Assembly (NCBI GenBank): GCA_028680875.1
Contig: JAQUJQ010000040.1
Location: forward strand, 1-10,599
Source: Eubacteriales bacterium
GTDB lineage: Bacteria; Bacillota; Clostridia; Peptostreptococcales; Anaerovoracaceae
Direction: 5' to 3'
DNA length: 10,599 bases
Shown here: positions 10,476-10,599 of the stretch, one piece after another
Layout: the number at the start of each line of letters is the position of its first letter
How positions within the stretch are numbered: position 1 is the stretch's first letter
The notes under the pieces: model-generated
Told to the model about the DNA's origin: nothing
Database searches by the model: none
Seen by the model: only the letters and a program-made list of their open reading frames with translations
Made by a program: the position numbers and the translations under genes

Positions 10476-10599
10476 ATGTTAATGACAGGAGACCAATACA
10501 TTGAAAGTTTAAGAAAACTTAAGACGAGAGTGTATATGTTTGGTGAGAAAGTTGATAATTGGGTGGATCACCCAATCATTCGTCCCTCTATCAACTGTG
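10476..10599 (+). CDS. abfD: 4-hydroxybutyryl-CoA dehydratase / vinylacetyl-CoA isomerase, N-terminal fragment (3' end outside window)
   Basis: Forty-one codons are visible, and the frame stays open to the window end. The residues (MLMTGDQYIESLRKL, then VYMFGEKVDNWVDHPIIRPSIN) agree at nearly every position with my memory of the N-terminus of the Clostridium aminobutyricum enzyme. That enzyme is an FAD and [4Fe-4S] tetramer of about 490 aa. It dehydrates 4-hydroxybutyryl-CoA to crotonyl-CoA in 4-aminobutyrate and succinate fermentation, and also isomerises vinylacetyl-CoA. All cluster-binding and catalytic residues lie beyond the window. A paralogue in the 4-hydroxyphenylacetate 3-hydroxylase superfamily is the main alternative, but the N-terminal match is closer to AbfD. 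AAGGAG (10463-10468) precedes the ATG by 7 bases. A sigma-54 promoter directly upstream drives it. Confidence 0.85.
   Translation, partial: MLMTGDQYIESLRKLKTRVYMFGEKVDNWVDHPIIRPSINC

Noticed and set aside
1..10599. Mobile elements, CRISPR repeats, tRNA genes
   Set aside because: No transposase or integrase fragments, no direct-repeat arrays and no tRNA cloverleaf sequence were seen, and gene content and base use look even across the window.

Overview
The window looks like chromosomal DNA of a low-GC anaerobic Firmicute (class Clostridia). The evidence is AT-rich spacers, strong AGGAGG ribosome sites, an electron-bifurcation-type flavin/Fe-S gene set, and the start of a gene closely resembling 4-hydroxybutyryl-CoA dehydratase of Clostridium aminobutyricum. 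A 4-aminobutyrate- or succinate-fermenting relative of the Anaerovorax / C. aminobutyricum group is a reasonable guess, not proven. No insertion sequence, phage gene, CRISPR array, tRNA or rRNA is visible.

Layout. Positions 1-333 hold the 3' end of comEC. Then come holA (DNA polymerase III delta, 347-1393) and a 10-TM EamA/DMT exporter (1407-2288), all on the + strand and closely spaced. A 156-bp spacer with two good promoter-like elements and a 12-bp inverted repeat leads into a tight three-gene + strand operon (2445-7734). It encodes a NuoE-like subunit, a NuoF-like subunit and a 996-aa fusion of a NuoG-type [2Fe-2S] domain, an NfnB/GltD-type FAD/NADP domain, a 2x[4Fe-4S] ferredoxin and a shortened molybdopterin-oxidoreductase fold with no visible catalytic core. 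This matches the architecture of the Sporomusa-type Nfn (StnABC) bifurcating transhydrogenase, which links NADH, ferredoxin and NADPH pools. The operon ends at a long stem-loop shared with a convergent minus-strand unit.

That minus-strand unit is metY (O-acetylhomoserine sulfhydrylase, 9929-8655), then a TPP riboswitch with a readable expression platform, then thiT (thiamine ECF S-component, 8441-7803). Diverging from metY is a small NifU C-terminal-domain Fe-S protein (10114-10392). Immediately after it lies a near-consensus sigma-54 (-24/-12) promoter driving abfD, which is cut by the window end.

How it may fit together. AbfD is a [4Fe-4S]/FAD enzyme of 4-hydroxybutyrate fermentation. The NifU-like protein could help cluster assembly, and the Stn complex would balance NADH, ferredoxin and NADPH during fermentation. 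The most notable regulatory signals are the sigma-54 promoter at abfD, the inverted repeat between the two candidate stn promoters, and a TPP riboswitch whose 5' conserved segment can pair with the sequence that would mask the thiT ribosome site.
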